From positions 1,054,001-1,118,000 of the forward strand of contig BJKQ01000005.1 of assembly GCA_006538405.1 (NCBI GenBank): a stretch of DNA of 64,000 nt, given 5' to 3'. A program made the translations under genes and the position numbers. The notes under the pieces are model-generated. The model was not told the DNA's origin and made no database searches. It was given only the letters and a program-made list of their open reading frames with translations. Positions within the stretch are counted from its first letter, which is position 1. Every line of letters begins with the position of its first letter. Shown here one piece after another: positions 35,593 to 47,888 of the stretch. This DNA is from Hansfordia pulvinata. Its lineage: Eukaryota; Ascomycota; Sordariomycetes; Xylariales.

Positions 35593-37852
35593 GGACGCCG
35601 GAATTCCACGTTGGTTGGGCACGCAAACGCGTCATCGTACCTGAGAGCAACGACGACCGCATCGCACAGCACAGTACAGCACAGCAAGGGCCGCAGCCAC
35701 AGCAGCAGGCCGCCGTCATGTTCTGCTCCGGGTCGGGCGCTTTTGCTCCGTCTTGTCCGATTGATGAACCCTGTCCAGGCCCACGCATCCGTCCTCGGTG
35801 ATGCACTCTCAAATGCTCGCTGGTACATGCGCTCTGCCGTACCCACGGCGATGAAATGAAAGCCACCGCGCCTGGGAGTCGAGCACTCGTGGCAGACCTC
35901 TGGCACTGCCTCTGGCCTCATCTGTGTCCCCGGTGTATCCTCATCTGCGAAGGGCATTGCCATGCCTTGGCCCGATTGTCGGTCGGCCTGCCGACCGGTG
36001 TCGGTTCAACGGTCCATCGTTTGGATACCTAACGAGAGGCGGCGGCGGCGAGCGGAAGAGTGCGTCAATGGATCAATGAATGGGGCTGACGGTGGGGCTC
36101 GTTGTTATCCAGTGGCCGCCTACGCCGTCCGCTCATTGAATCTATCGTACACAAGTACCGGCAATGGAGGCTGATGTATTCCATGGATGTCCTACTGCCC
36201 GTGCTTCCGAGAGCCCTGCCCGCGTCGCTACGGAGAGAATGTACCTCCCGGCGACACGGGCCATGGCCCGAGGTGTACTCGTACTGGCCTCCACGATGCT
36301 GGTCGAGCCGCGGCAGAGCGTACCTATTCACAAGGTACTCGGCGAGGCGCAAACCTCAACCCAAGGTACTCCATCGAATGTCAACCAGATCTGTCCGCTG
36401 TCCAACCTCCAGCTGCTTCGAGTGATCGCAGAGACCTTGCCGTACCTGCCTCACAAACAGACTGGACTGCTCGGCAGCCCCATGAGCCCGCCCGCCTGGT
36501 TCCCCACATGTGCCAACTGGAAGGTCCGCAGATACATCAGTCAGTCGAGGCCAGCAGGCACTGGACGCACCACGGCCGAGGTACCGCTACCCGCACTGCC
36601 ACTGCAGCTGCCTCGCCCCCATCGCGGGCTGCGCCAGTCCCAAATGAGATCCGGTACGAGGCCATGGAGCGGGAGTACTCGTCCCCAGGTTGGCTGTGTG
36701 GCTGTCCGCGTGCCCTGTGCTGGGCCTGCCACGCTGCGTGGTGTCGGGCGTACCGTGCTGGCTGCTTCTTGGCGCCCCACCAGTACCGTAGCCCGCCCAC
36801 CACGATGGGCAAGGCCTAGATACTTGCTAGGACAGCCCAGATACTCACAGCATAGGCGCAGCTTGCACCCAGAGTGTCTGTCCCTTTCTACGCTTCTGCG
36901 AGTACATCTACGCGCTTGTCTTTGGGTTCCAAGGTTCTCGTACCGCCAGGGACTGCATCGTAAGAGGTACCACTCATTGTACAGGGATCCATGGGTGTGC
37001 CTGCGCCTGCGCCTGCCTCGCCGCACTGGGGCGTGCTTGCCGGCTGGTCTCTACAGTTACTCGAACCCATGTTGAATGCTGATGCTCATCCTCGCCCTCA
37101 TCCTCACCTTCGTCCCTTCACCTCACCACGGCAGCCGGCCTCCTTGACTGGTCTCCTCGTCACCACCACCCGATTTCTAGACGATCCGACGACCACGGCA
37201 TCGGCTACGCCCTCCCCATACACCAACCGCACGTCGCGACGCCTCGCCATACATACTCCCGACCAGCGTCACACAGACTCCATCCGCGCTGCCACACCTG
37301 CTGCATCCTGCCGCCTCGCAGGTTGCCTTGTGTCACCACAAAGCTTCCGATCACATCGCCCCGGGCGGTCCGACTCTCGACGGGCTGCCCCCCCTCCTCA
37401 CCTGGTCCGGCCCTCAATTCATATCTCTACAACTTCAGCACCCTCCACTCCACTACCAAGACCCAAGGGCCGGCCCTGCCCACACTCGTCCGCCGACGCA
37501 CCTCAATCTGCCGTCTCTCAATCCCCAATCCCAGACCAAACCTGCTTCGCCCGACCAGCCACTCCGCCATGTAAGGTAGCTGCACATGCATAGTCGCAAC
37601 TGAACCTAAGTCAAGCGCAATTCAACCCAGTGTCGTCGTGGTAGGACACTGAGCGGGCACAAAGAGAAGGAGTTGCATGCAGGCCGCCTCATTGTTCGTG
37701 CCCGGAACACTGCCAATTGTTCTGCCCCCGGCCTGTGCATGGCTTTCAGGCCTCACTGGTAGCAGACCTTTTAATCCGTTCCTCCCCGTCCCCAGATCAG
37801 AGCGGCCCCGAAACAACCCTTCAAGTTCCCAACCACATTGCCTTACTCCACC

Positions 37853-40109
37853 ATGGCTTCCCTCAAGATCAGCGACTCCGGCATTACGCTGGACAACTCG
37901 GAACAAGCCAGCAAATCTCTTGCCCCCTGGCCTTTGGAACTGTTCTCGATGAGGTCGTAATCGAGGACATGATCCAATGCGTCCGCAACGGTGAATCCAT
38001 CGACCTGGTCTTTGGCCCCGACCCTGTGAGTTCCGCCCCTGCCCTTCTCCCTTTCCCGCACCGTGAACGAGGACTAATCAAAGCGTCGCTCAGTACTTTG
38101 AACTGGGCTCTGAAAAAAGGCGCCACGAGCTCGACATTACACCCGAGTCCGTCGAATGTGATCTCTATCTCACCACCAACCCGACCGATCCCGCACCCAA
38201 GACACACAAGTTCCCCAATTCGACGAGGTCGCTATTCGAGAAACCACCCACGCCCGAAAAGCCAGCGAAAGGCAAGCGAGCTGGGAAACCCGCCGCAAGC
38301 AATGCGTATGCGATTGTCATGATCCAATATATCCTGGGAACCGATGCTGACCTCACGCAGAACCGCCAAAGGGGCCAAAGGTGCCAAGGGCACATCCAAA
38401 GCCGCCACGGCCAAGGCCAATAAGGCTGCCTCGATCCTCCCGCCCGGAAAATCTGCCATGTCGCAGGCCTTGTCTGGCGCGGCAGCTCGATCTCTCCCAC
38501 CCAGCCCCGGTCTCACCAGTGCCGCCTCCCCCAGCAACAACCCCGCCGCTTCTGCTACCCAACAGCTATTCGAGAAGAACAAGGAACAGCGGAGTGTTCT
38601 GGTTCACGAACTTGCCGCCAAGGACCAGACCTTCGAGGAGCTTGCCGACACATGGACAGGCACCGAGTCCGAATTGAAACCAACCCTCGAGAAAGTCGCC
38701 AGCGTTGACCAGGCCAGCAAGACGTGGAGCCTGAAGAAGCTCTACTGGAAGGAACTAGACGTATGGAAATACTCTTACAGCAACCCCGATGACCGACAAA
38801 AAGCGATCGACAACGCCATCAGAAACTACGACCGTCAGAGGATAGGTGCCACATCACCCGAATGGGAGCGACTTCTTGCTCCTGAAGAAAGGGGCAAGGG
38901 AATCATCCTCAGCAAGCTGCAGGCAACCTTAGCCAAGGGCAATATCAATCCAACCCCCAAGCCCGGCACATCGAAACCCGAAGAAGCCGCCAAAAGCGAC
39001 TCGGAACCCCCCAAACCAAAGAGTGCCCCGATGTCTCGCAACAGCTCGCAGTCCACGACTACCCCGAAGCCGGCAGCCAAGAAGCCGGCGGATCTCAAAC
39101 GCCCGGCTGCCAGTGCTGCCCCGAAGAAGACCGTGGCTCCTCCCAAAAAACCAGTGGCCAAGGTCAAGGCAACGGACGAAAAGACTGGCCGGGGGCCGCT
39201 CTCGGAGGAGTTCGTTGTGGATTCGGACAGCAGTGAAGACGAAGCCTTGTCCACCCAGGCTGCCAAATCGAAGACCGCCGAGAAGCCTGCCCCGCGCCCA
39301 GCAGAGAAGACAGTACCAAGCCAGCTGCACGGACAGCTGATAAGGCAACGGAAAAGCCTGCCCAGAAGGTCGTCGAAAAGTCCACAGAGAAGCGCAAGGT
39401 CTCTCCAGCCTCTGCGCCTGCAGCCAAACCCAAACATATATCTGTCGTCCGAGCACCCCGTGCTCCCGCAAAGGCCGCCCAGCCCACTCCCCAGAAACGT
39501 GCTCGTGATGACGACGATAGTAGCTCCAGCTCAGGTGCCCCTCTCAGCAAGCGGATCAAACCCAAGGAACTGCCCAAGCCAGCTCCGAGCACGACGAAAA
39601 TGCGCGATGCAGCGGATCAGCCCACTAAGCGGTCAGCTGTCCCTGCGCCCACGGCAAAGAGCAAAAACACTTCACCGACAAAGTCATCCCCTCTTGCCTC
39701 GTCTCCGCCAACAAATGCTTCGGACATGGAGGACAGGGCACCGGCACGGAATCGCGTCAAGCAACAACGACCTGCGCCGGAGCGGGACCAGGTCCGCAAC
39801 GGTGATCGTGCGCGCAACGGGGACCGTCCCAACGGCGTGGCCAACGGCGTGTCCCCACCTCTGAAGAAGCGCAAGCCGGAAACAGAGCGTGTCGAGCCTG
39901 TCAAGAAGCCGCGGATCAGCGAGCAAATCTTGGAGCTTTCCCAGAGGTTCCAGACCAGATATAGCAAGTACGAGAATCTGCACCTGGAGATTGCCGGGTT
40001 GGCACAACCTCCACAAACCAAGATCGACAAGCTCCTCGGGATGCGCGAGGCTCTCACGATCATGAAGAAAGAAATCAACATGAAAGTGGAAATGGCTGGT
40101 GCTGCTTAG
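37853..40109 (+). CDS. RNA polymerase II elongation factor ELL, two frameshifts
   Basis: Fungal ELL-family factor, which suppresses pausing of RNA polymerase II. Exons 37853-38025, 38094-38305 and 38361-40109. The N-terminal ELL domain starts MASLKISDSGITLDN and continues VVIEDMIQCVRNGESIDLVF, then YFELGSEKRRHELDITPE. The winged-helix-like part has TWSLKKLYWKELDVWKYSYS and AIDNAIRNYDRQRI. A long Lys/Pro/Ala/Ser-rich disordered middle follows. The end matches the occludin/ELL homology region (ISEQILELSQRFQTRYSKYE, then GLAQPPQTKIDKLLGMREAL). Two -1 shifts are needed: in the C5 run 37923-37927 (SLAP then LAFGTVLDEV) and at about 39290-39310 (AEKPAP then DSTKPAARTADKATEK). With both restored the phases of all exons agree and the protein is about 711 residues. 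Confidence 0.85.
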
Positions 40110-43100
40110 GAGCAATCGGGCTCCACAGAGGTCGATATGCGGCTTCCAAGCTTCCGTGGGGGCCATCGCCCTATGAAGAACAACACCTGTTGTTGGATCA
40201 CACCCAGCGATATATGACGCTCAGAGAGTCTGTTTTGATTTCAGGATTCGCGTGCGATTTCCTTCATGCTATACAGCGTGGCGTGCCTGGCGATCAACGA
40301 GCCAGCACGAAGGCTAATGATAATTTCACATCTGATTTTGTGATTTGGTGGCAAGGGTCGGCAGGAATGGACCTCTACCGTTAACAGGGAGTTATGGGAT
40401 ACGGATGTATTTTTGTTTTATTTCAGATACCACTAGAGTTCGCCGAATATGGCAGGTCTGCAGAAGCAGAGATGGGCAGGCTTTCGGCCGCCCCAGCGAG
40501 TCAATGAATGATGAATCAAGATCAACAAGTCGTTGGCCCAGTTGTGTAGTGAAATGACATGTGCTAGTCACGAAGCGTCTTCTGCCATTGCCACGCCATA
40601 AGCGACATCAAGGATGCCATTTGCGATAAGGGGAACAAACGTGTGCTTTCCGTAAGGGCGGGCATGTGATCACCAACCACTTGATTTACAGCGGCATTGA
40701 TGCGCAGCGGTGTCGGAGGTCCGTCGTAGACTCGGCCGTTGTTCGACTTCGGCCACCTTTGAGGCCAGGCGCGTGCCCGCTCTCCTCCTTCATTGAGACC
40801 CGCCGGCGCTTGCATTGCATGGCTCGTCTTTGATAAATAGACTCTAAAGCGGGCCTGCTCCACCCCCTCCCTCACAAACTCCTTTGCTGACTGACGTGTG
40901 CTGCGTGTTTCGCTACTGGTTTGGCGGGCAGGTGTTCCACGAATGCGTGACCGGGGGGGGACTCAGGACACCGGCGAAGACGCAGTCAGACAGCATGGAC
41001 TGGGCAAGACACGGAAACCCCGGTGCTGGGCTGGGAGCTCGGTTTCTGTGGCACAGACCGCACATGGCTCTCTGCAGACTTTGCGTATGCGGGAGAGAAA
41101 GTGCCTTTTCGTTCGCATGCTGTACTACCCGAGCGACGAAGGGGTGCTGCTGGCGCAGCTTTCGAGCGATCCTGACGTGAAGGCATGGGGCGGTATTGAC
41201 CACCACCGGGAAACAGACCCGGATGGACAAAGAAGACATTGTCTTGGCGGGCGTACTTGCGAGGAGGGCGGGCTAGCCTCTGATCTCTTCCCCTCTTTGA
41301 GTCTTTGTTAACCGCATCACTATCCTGCTTTTGAAGGCCATCCCAGTTGGTTCTGTCGGAGAAAGATTGGAGAATGGTTGGCTATCTGAGCCGATGGCCT
41401 TGTCTCTGGCCATTACACGCGTCGCGGCCAACAGAGATCCCGGCCTGTTTGGCCATGCCTAAGTCGCAGCTATTATCCACTATGGTAGTTGTAACCCAGG
41501 AATCGTCTTTTTTTTACGCTTCATGACTGCGCCTGCATGGCTCGGCTGTCTCAGTCCCCACCCCGCGCTTGTCGCTGCTCGCGTACATTCACCAAGAAAC
41601 GTGCGCGTCTTTCGGGCCAACAACCGCGGGTGGGCTGGGGACCAACTGCTGGGCCTTGGCGGGTATCCCACCGGAGCAGTGAGTCGTTGGGAATCAGCGC
41701 AGAGTGGTTCACGATGGCCGTCGTGTCGGCATGCATAATAAGTGTCGGTCGGTTGGCCCCTGGAGAGCGCCCAAGCGCGGCTATCCGTTCGCCAGGGCGC
41801 TTTGCCGCGGAGCCTGGGGGTCTGTTCACTTGTGCAGTCTGTGCTAGGAACTACCGGTTATCTGTCGATCGACGGACGGGGTTTGGGCAGTTCGCTAGCG
41901 AGTGGGACGAGCGCGTTATGCGCACGCTTCATGCTGATCGGCGGGGCTGGCGAAGGAAGACGAGATAAAGCGGCCTTCTGGTTTGGCCCCCGGCCGCGCC
42001 ACCCTCGAAAGTTTGAAGCTCGGTCAGCTGAGCTTCCTTGCTTGGGGGCGAGGAATCGGCTGGTTGCGCGCGCGCGTTGTCGGTCGGGATGACGATGCGC
42101 GATGAGGCGGCGACCCATTGTTAGCCGCGCGTGTAGGATGGGGCCACGCATGCGGGGGCACGGGGCACAGGCGGACGGGCCGGCCCCTTGGGCCAGGAAC
42201 AGAGGGGCCGGGGTGCGTCCTTGGTGGACGGATGCGCAGGCGGGGGCGGCGGACAGTTGGCAAGAGCTGGAAGATGGCGCTGTCGTGTCCGTCGTGGTTG
42301 TTGTTGGTTGTTGTTGTTGATATTGTTGTCGATGGCGCATGCGCGGTGGTGTCTACGAGATGTGGCGTGGGTTCCTAAGTCAGTCGCAGTTTGAGGCGCC
42401 GGAGCGGCTGTTGTTCGGATCAGCAGTTCGAATGATTGGTCGGGGCAGTTCTGCTCAAGTTCTCGAATCGCGCTACAGGCGTTCGAATGCTCAAGTCGAC
42501 ATTGCGGCCGGGCATCTGACAGGTGATTGATCGGCAGTACACTGCAACGTGATGTTGCAGTGGACGACGACAACGCCGACGACAAGTCGGTCAAGGCGCA
42601 ACCGCATCGAGCAGTGAGTGGAATACCGGAGCTGCCTCCAAATGGGCCTAGCAGCACCCTGCCTCTTCCCGATCGAGACTCCTGAAACACGGCTGCGGCT
42701 TTGGGGTTCTGTTTCTGCTTCTGTTTCTGTTTCTGCAGTGCAGTGGCGTGTCTCATTGCACTGCGCCTCGCGCCTGCCCAAGAGCATCACAGGTGTGGAG
42801 GGAAGGCACAGTAAGCTCCGCGGGGTGGGTTCCTGCTACCTTTACTCTGCTCACCCGCATGCAGGCACGGCTACTGTGCGCACCTCCCATTTCGAGCGCA
42901 GCCGATCGGTCTCGATCCGGACGAATACGGCCTCTGTCACACACGAATGCACGACATCGCATGTGTCGCGCCGAATGGGCTCCACCATTCCGGCAGAGCC
43001 TCTTTTACCTCGCCGAACGCCCTGGAGAAACAAGGTAGGAGGGCAGTGGGAAACCAAAGAAAAAGAGCCCTTGCATATCGGCTTACCAGCCAATAGGTAC

Positions 43101-44814
43101 TCAAGCCTGATGCACGAAACCCGCAGCCGCTCCGTCATCGCCCAACCGCAGCCCGGCACGCAAACCTCCATCACAAAATCGATGCATGTGGATGTAGGAG
43201 TCTTATCACACAGCCAGACCTGGCAGACGAGTGCAAGCACCAGCACGGGCCGCCGCGCCGAGGTGGCTGACTGTATGCCTTCTGCTCACACTACGAATAC
43301 TCTTCCACTCTTTCGTTTCTCCCGATTCCGGACCTGATATACACTAGACATCACAGTCCCGCCTGCATAACTCTCAGACGGACCAACCCGATTGATGCAA
43401 TGCACGACGTACATAACATTGGCACACTCGTCACAACCCGGAGAGACCTGACATGACCACATGCAAGCAGGGCTCTAGTCCCGCGCGGGCACCATCCACG
43501 TGCATCGAGAAGAGGGGTCCGGTATAGTTCACGCACCACCACGCATCCCTCTTGTTCTCTTACCGACTTCTTCCCTCCTGCCGATCTTCACAGCCTGACA
43601 TGGAGTGGATCCCGCTACGGCCCTGACGAGTGGCCAACCTGTCGAGATACAACTGACTTCGAGGTTAGTACACGGGATACTGAGAGAGATACTCACGGCT
43701 TGTCTGGGATACTCGATATCCATAGAAGATACTTGTTGGCTTCCCAAGGATACGACTGCTGACATCGCTGGCGAGCTCTTTGCAGCGTGCAGCTCGGCCG
43801 ACGGGATTATCCTTCAAGGGTCCCCAGCCTCTCGCTCACCTCTTCCAGCAGCAGAATATTCCCGCACCTTGCATCTCTCCCGGTGAGCAGGGTAGGTACA
43901 CGGATTTAGGTGTGCTTATGCAGACTGGCTCTCGAGGGATGGGCTCACGGTCGAGCGTCATGCCGTAAGTCCTGATGTACGCTTCGTGAAGAAGCAAAAG
44001 GGGAGTAAAACTGGAGAAGAAGAATGGCGGCACAGCCTCTGAAGCTTGGAAAAGGCTCTCGTCGGTCTTTATCGCATCTGTCAAGAACTTTCCTACGGCT
44101 TGAGAATACTCAGGTGACAGTGAGAGCTTTGACATGGTCTTGTTCTTGGGTCGAAGGACCATGAGTATGGTCAAAGACGCTCCACCATGTCTGGGCTCTA
44201 TTGGTGGTGTAGCCTGATGAGTTCGGGAACTGACCTTTCCGAGGGGGCATCCGGTGTCCTTCCAATAAGCCCTGGCCAAGACCAGGGCTCCAAAGAGTCA
44301 GTGCCACTGATCCTGAGGCCGCCAATCGCCAGGTGCCTTTGAAGTATATTGATTTGGCCATTGTACTTGGACAGGGTCCCTGTCCTTAATGCATACTAGC
44401 CGAGCATAGTCAGTATCTGTCTATGCGACAAAGAGCTTCCGTCCTGATCATCCTATTCAAATCAAAGACTCTATGCGGCCATGTTTAAGCTCAACAAGAC
44501 CAGTTGCCTGCAGGGCCTCCTTCATGTCAACTACTGCTTTGTCAACAGGCGCTGAGAAGGTCAGCTCAGCTGGCTGGCAGAGCATCTCAAAATCATGGTA
44601 TTTCTTCAGCGCGTGACCCTCTACCTCGATTCAGAAGCCAGCTCTGATTTGTCTCTAGCCCCGCCAGCCCATCTGCTTAGCAGCGGCCACGAAACTCAGC
44701 ATTCGGCAGACATACGCAATATCCAAAAAAGGCTCGAGTGGCTTCGCGACAACATCACCGACGCGCACGCGCAATCTTGCCTTGAAGACTCCTCACTGCA
44801 GGAGGCGAGGAGAC
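40110..44814. other. 4.7-kb spacer, possible minus-strand gene remnant near 43.8-44.7 kb
   Basis: No intact gene is supported. Between about 43.8 and 44.7 kb the minus strand carries protein-like fragments in changing frames, for example KLSLSPEYSQAVGKFL near 44.1 kb and LKKYHDFEMLCQPAELTFSA near 44.6 kb ending in a stop at about 44456. They may be a decayed gene. A TTTCTG repeat lies at 42700-42735. The rest shows nothing recognisable. Confidence 0.45.
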
Positions 44815-45990
44815 ATGACATTCCACCCCGCCAGGCAGTCACAGACACCGCCCGCGAGCACCGCCCGGGGCCCGGGCCATACCCTAGTCGGCTGCCCCGG
44901 GGGCCGCCCGCTCCCGGCGTACCCGTCGTCGTACCCGGGGCTGGTGCACCTGCACCCGCAGTTCGGCCGGGGCGCGAGCCTGATCGCGGGCCGCCGCGAC
45001 GCTGTGGCGACGACGGCGGCGACGGCGGCGGCGGGGCCGCAGGCTACGGTGGCAGTGCAGGGGACGCCTGTGAAGCGTCGGACCAGCGACGGCAGCGCCT
45101 GCGATCACTGCAATGACAAGAGCGACAGCAACGGCATCAGCAGAGACGAGGACGGCGTGGAGTACTACAGCGGCTCGGAGAAGAAGCCCAAGCGCGAGCC
45201 CTCGTCGCCCGGCCTTACCCTGACGCCCCGGACGCCCTCTCCTCGCCTCTCGCGCTCTCCCGCTATCCGTGACGACGGCGGCGGCAGCAGCTGTACCGGT
45301 GCCGCCGGCGGGCCCGCGGCTGCTGACACGAACAGCAAGATCCGCCGGGCCGCGGCGCGGCTCAAGAGGCAGGCGGACCGCAGCCTGGGCGTGTACGGGG
45401 CGTTCCGCCGGCGGTACGACGCGGACATGCGCGACATCCGCGCGTTCGTTGGGGAGCGCGAGATGGCGCTCGCGTGGCGCGCCAGGTGGGAGCGGAGCCG
45501 CGACGAGGGAGGCCATCGCCATCATCATCACGATGTTCATCATCAGGCCAAGCACTCGCACGGCTGCAGCAGCCCTGATAACCAGCACCACCTTCATCAT
45601 TACGCGGGCTCAGCTGACGGTAACGAGAACATTGACAACGATAACAACACGAGCGGCCAGAGGCAGCCGCCGGCGGGGGCCCAGCACCGCTTGCTGGCCG
45701 AGTGCCTGGCGGGCATCCGGGAGGCTTACTACGAGGAGTGTTGCTGCGAGGGGGACGGAGAGGCGGGCGACGGGGTGCAAGGGGCGGGCGACGTCAGTAG
45801 CAGCGGTCGGCGCGCTGCGTACCTGGGAGTGATACGGGCCACGGGCGACTACGTGCTGCACCTCGCCCGGGAGGCGGCGGGGAGCAGGGCGGCGTGCGAG
45901 GAGCTCTGCAGGGAGCTGGCAGGGCTGGGCAGACTTGTGGATCCCGGGCGCGGCGAGTCCGCCCGTCACCTCTACCAATTGCAGGTCTAG
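44815..45990 (+). CDS. Hypothetical protein, orphan ORF
   Basis: Uninterrupted 391-codon frame from the ATG at 44815; I do not recognise a family. Visible parts are a Pro/Gly-rich N-terminus, an acidic/basic segment with SGSEKKPKREPSSPG, and a basic helical stretch (KIRRAAARLKRQADRSLGVY, then GAFRRRYDADMRDIRAFVGE). A His/Asn/Asp-rich low-complexity part follows, then an Ala/Glu/Cys-rich C-terminal helix region (LLAECLAGIREAYYEECCCE, LAREAAGSRAACEELCRELA). Long GC-rich ORFs can arise by chance here, but the spaced heptad-like hydrophobics argue for real protein. A plus frame from 44595 to about 44815 (LEWLRDNITDAHAQ) might be an upstream exon; I see no splice pair that joins them. Confidence 0.5.
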   Translation: MTFHPARQSQTPPASTARGPGHTLVGCPGGRPLPAYPSSYPGLVHLHPQFGRGASLIAGRRDAVATTAATAAAGPQATVAVQGTPVKRRTSDGSACDHCNDKSDSNGISRDEDGVEYYSGSEKKPKREPSSPGLTLTPRTPSPRLSRSPAIRDDGGGSSCTGAAGGPAAADTNSKIRRAAARLKRQADRSLGVYGAFRRRYDADMRDIRAFVGEREMALAWRARWERSRDEGGHRHHHHDVHHQAKHSHGCSSPDNQHHLHHYAGSADGNENIDNDNNTSGQRQPPAGAQHRLLAECLAGIREAYYEECCCEGDGEAGDGVQGAGDVSSSGRRAAYLGVIRATGDYVLHLAREAAGSRAACEELCRELAGLGRLVDPGRGESARHLYQLQV

Positions 45991-47888
45991 TACAGGAGCT
46001 GCGGTTGGCTGTCGTAGGGCGAGCAGCGGTGTCACATGGGGTGTGGAAAGGGATATGGACCGGGACTGGAGAGGTCAACGGCGCGCTACGGGTCGGTCGG
46101 TCGAGTCGGGTGTGGCGGCGGTTGTGTTGGCGAGGCAGTGTGTGCGCTGGTCTGCCTCGGAGACGTGGCTGGTGAAGTTGAAGGCGATGCAACGCGGTTG
46201 ATCAGTTGTGGACGCGCGGGTGAAGCGCGAGTGGAAGATTTGTCGCGTCTGAAGTCAGCAGTGCTCAGGTGAAGGGCAAGCAGACTGAGTTGTGATAGTT
46301 GAATGGGTGAGCAGCTTACCTGAAGAAAAAAGAATGAAGCACCGCCCTCGTCAGAATAATCGGAATCGAATTGTACCGGCGCGCCCCCCGTGAAGGAGGG
46401 AGGCCGGCACGCTGCGTATTGCACTCAAGTGTTTTCACACACAATCTTCGCAATGACTCTCCCATAGGAACCAAGCTCTGGAGCGGCCCCCCTTCGAGAC
46501 AGTGCGGCCCGCCGCGGACGACGAACCGCAAAGCCCCCAAGAGAGAAGGCCCAGAACGAGGCCCTGCTTTTCTGATGCCAATTGCAGACGCGACGGTGGC
46601 GCCAGGCCCTCACGGGCAGACCCGTCGGCCCCGCGCGGGGCGGGCGACTGGGGTCAAAGAGTGAAGATTACTCCGAATTTCTCATATGCAGGAGGGGGAA
46701 CCAGGAAGCCCGAGAGAGCAGCTGGCCGAGGGGCGGCGCGCGCACGAGGCGGCGGAGCCCCTCTGTGTGTAGCATAGAAACGCAGCGATGACGAGGGCGG
46801 TGCTTGGGGAAAAGGGAAAGGGGAGGGAGGGATGGAAGAGGCGGCGGCGCGACGGGCCCGCGTTAAATAGCTGGGCTGCTGGAAATTTTCGGGCAGCCTC
46901 GTCTGCGGGGCCGTGAGGCTGGCCAATCAGGAAAGTGCGTTTGGGCGGTGACTCAGTGCTCCGGCCGTGGCAGTGCGCTGGCAGGCGCCTCGTCCAGTGG
47001 TTGTACGACTTCAATGGCACGCCTAGTGCTAACCGTACATGTGCGAGTAGTGCATGCCCCGGGTGCCCGGGCACTGGGAGTTTCACTGAAACCACTGGAT
47101 GGAGGGGTGCCGATTCTCGGCTGTGCCTGTTACGAGGTATCCATCTGTCCAGCCCTGGAGTAACCGTCTCGTAGTGCGGTCTGTGCCTGTGCCTGTGCCT
47201 GTGCCTGTGCGGGTGGTGCCTGAGTCCCTGGCTCCAGCTGACTCGCGCCTCGCCCCAGCCAGGCCCTACCAGACCGACCCCCTGACCAAAAAAAAAATCC
47301 AGGGTCCAGTCCCGTGGCGCTTGTCCAGGGTCGCCGATCCCTCGAGCCATTGGATGATCTGCCCCGCCGAGCAACACGGTCGTCGACCTTGGACTTATTG
47401 TTAGTAGACCAACTTCGACTTACTCGCGCCGGGCTACCATTGTCTGGACCACGAAACCTCTCCCAGGCTCGCCGCCCCGTGTCACCCGTACGCCAGCCCT
47501 CCGTACCTCACGTGTCTGTCCGTCTCGACGGACCGCCTTTCTGCTAGGCGCCGCCCCTCCCCCCCCCCCCCCCCCCCCCCTTCCCCAAAGGTAAGTGCGC
47601 ATCTGCCGCCTTAGGAAAACAAACAAAACACCGCCGCTCGCCGTGATAGCCTCACTGCGCTTCGTCTCCTCCGGCCGTGTCGTCTGAAACCGCGTATCCT
47701 CTCCAGCAGCCCAGGTTAGCATCGGTTATGTATTTTGTTCGCGGCCGCCTCACTGCTCCGACGCCCTCGTTGTTTGTGCCCTTCTGAGCCTCCTCATTCT
47801 CGCCCTCGTGGACCGTACTATTATCTTCTTTCCTTCTCCCTCTCTCTTTCTGCCCTTTCATCCCGGTCTCGCGTACACCGCGCCCACC
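45991..47888. other. 1.9-kb spacer upstream of the methyltransferase gene, no gene
   Basis: It holds GC-rich spacer, a (TGCCTG)n repeat at 47184-47210 and a C22 run at 47559-47580. From about 47640 to 47888 it is strongly C/T-rich and should be the leader of the next gene. Confidence 0.5.
47559..47580 (+). repeat. C22 homopolymer
   Basis: Twenty-two consecutive C, about 310 bases upstream of the methyltransferase ATG; the length is likely imprecise. Confidence 0.9.

Larger units (their letters stand above)
24285..37852. other. 13.5-kb spacer without a supportable gene, dense in ACTCGTA-type motifs
   Basis: I read both strands and all listed ORFs here. None shows a domain, a signal peptide with a plausible mature protein, or splice-consistent continuity; the longest (30898-31869 and 36164-37075) are rich in Arg, Ser and Pro. 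The stretch has homopolymers (C15 at 25878-25892, C20A11 at 28242-28272), GA tracts and many copies of ACTCGTA/TACGAGT and ACCTACCT pieces, densest between about 29.0 and 36.9 kb. The last 700 bases are C/T-rich and probably the ELL leader. Orphan or RNA genes could be hidden. Confidence 0.5.

Noticed and set aside
36164..37075. 303-codon plus-strand ORF upstream of ELL
   Set aside because: Arg/Pro/Ser-rich, interrupted conservation pattern, no domain; it contains the dispersed spacer motifs.
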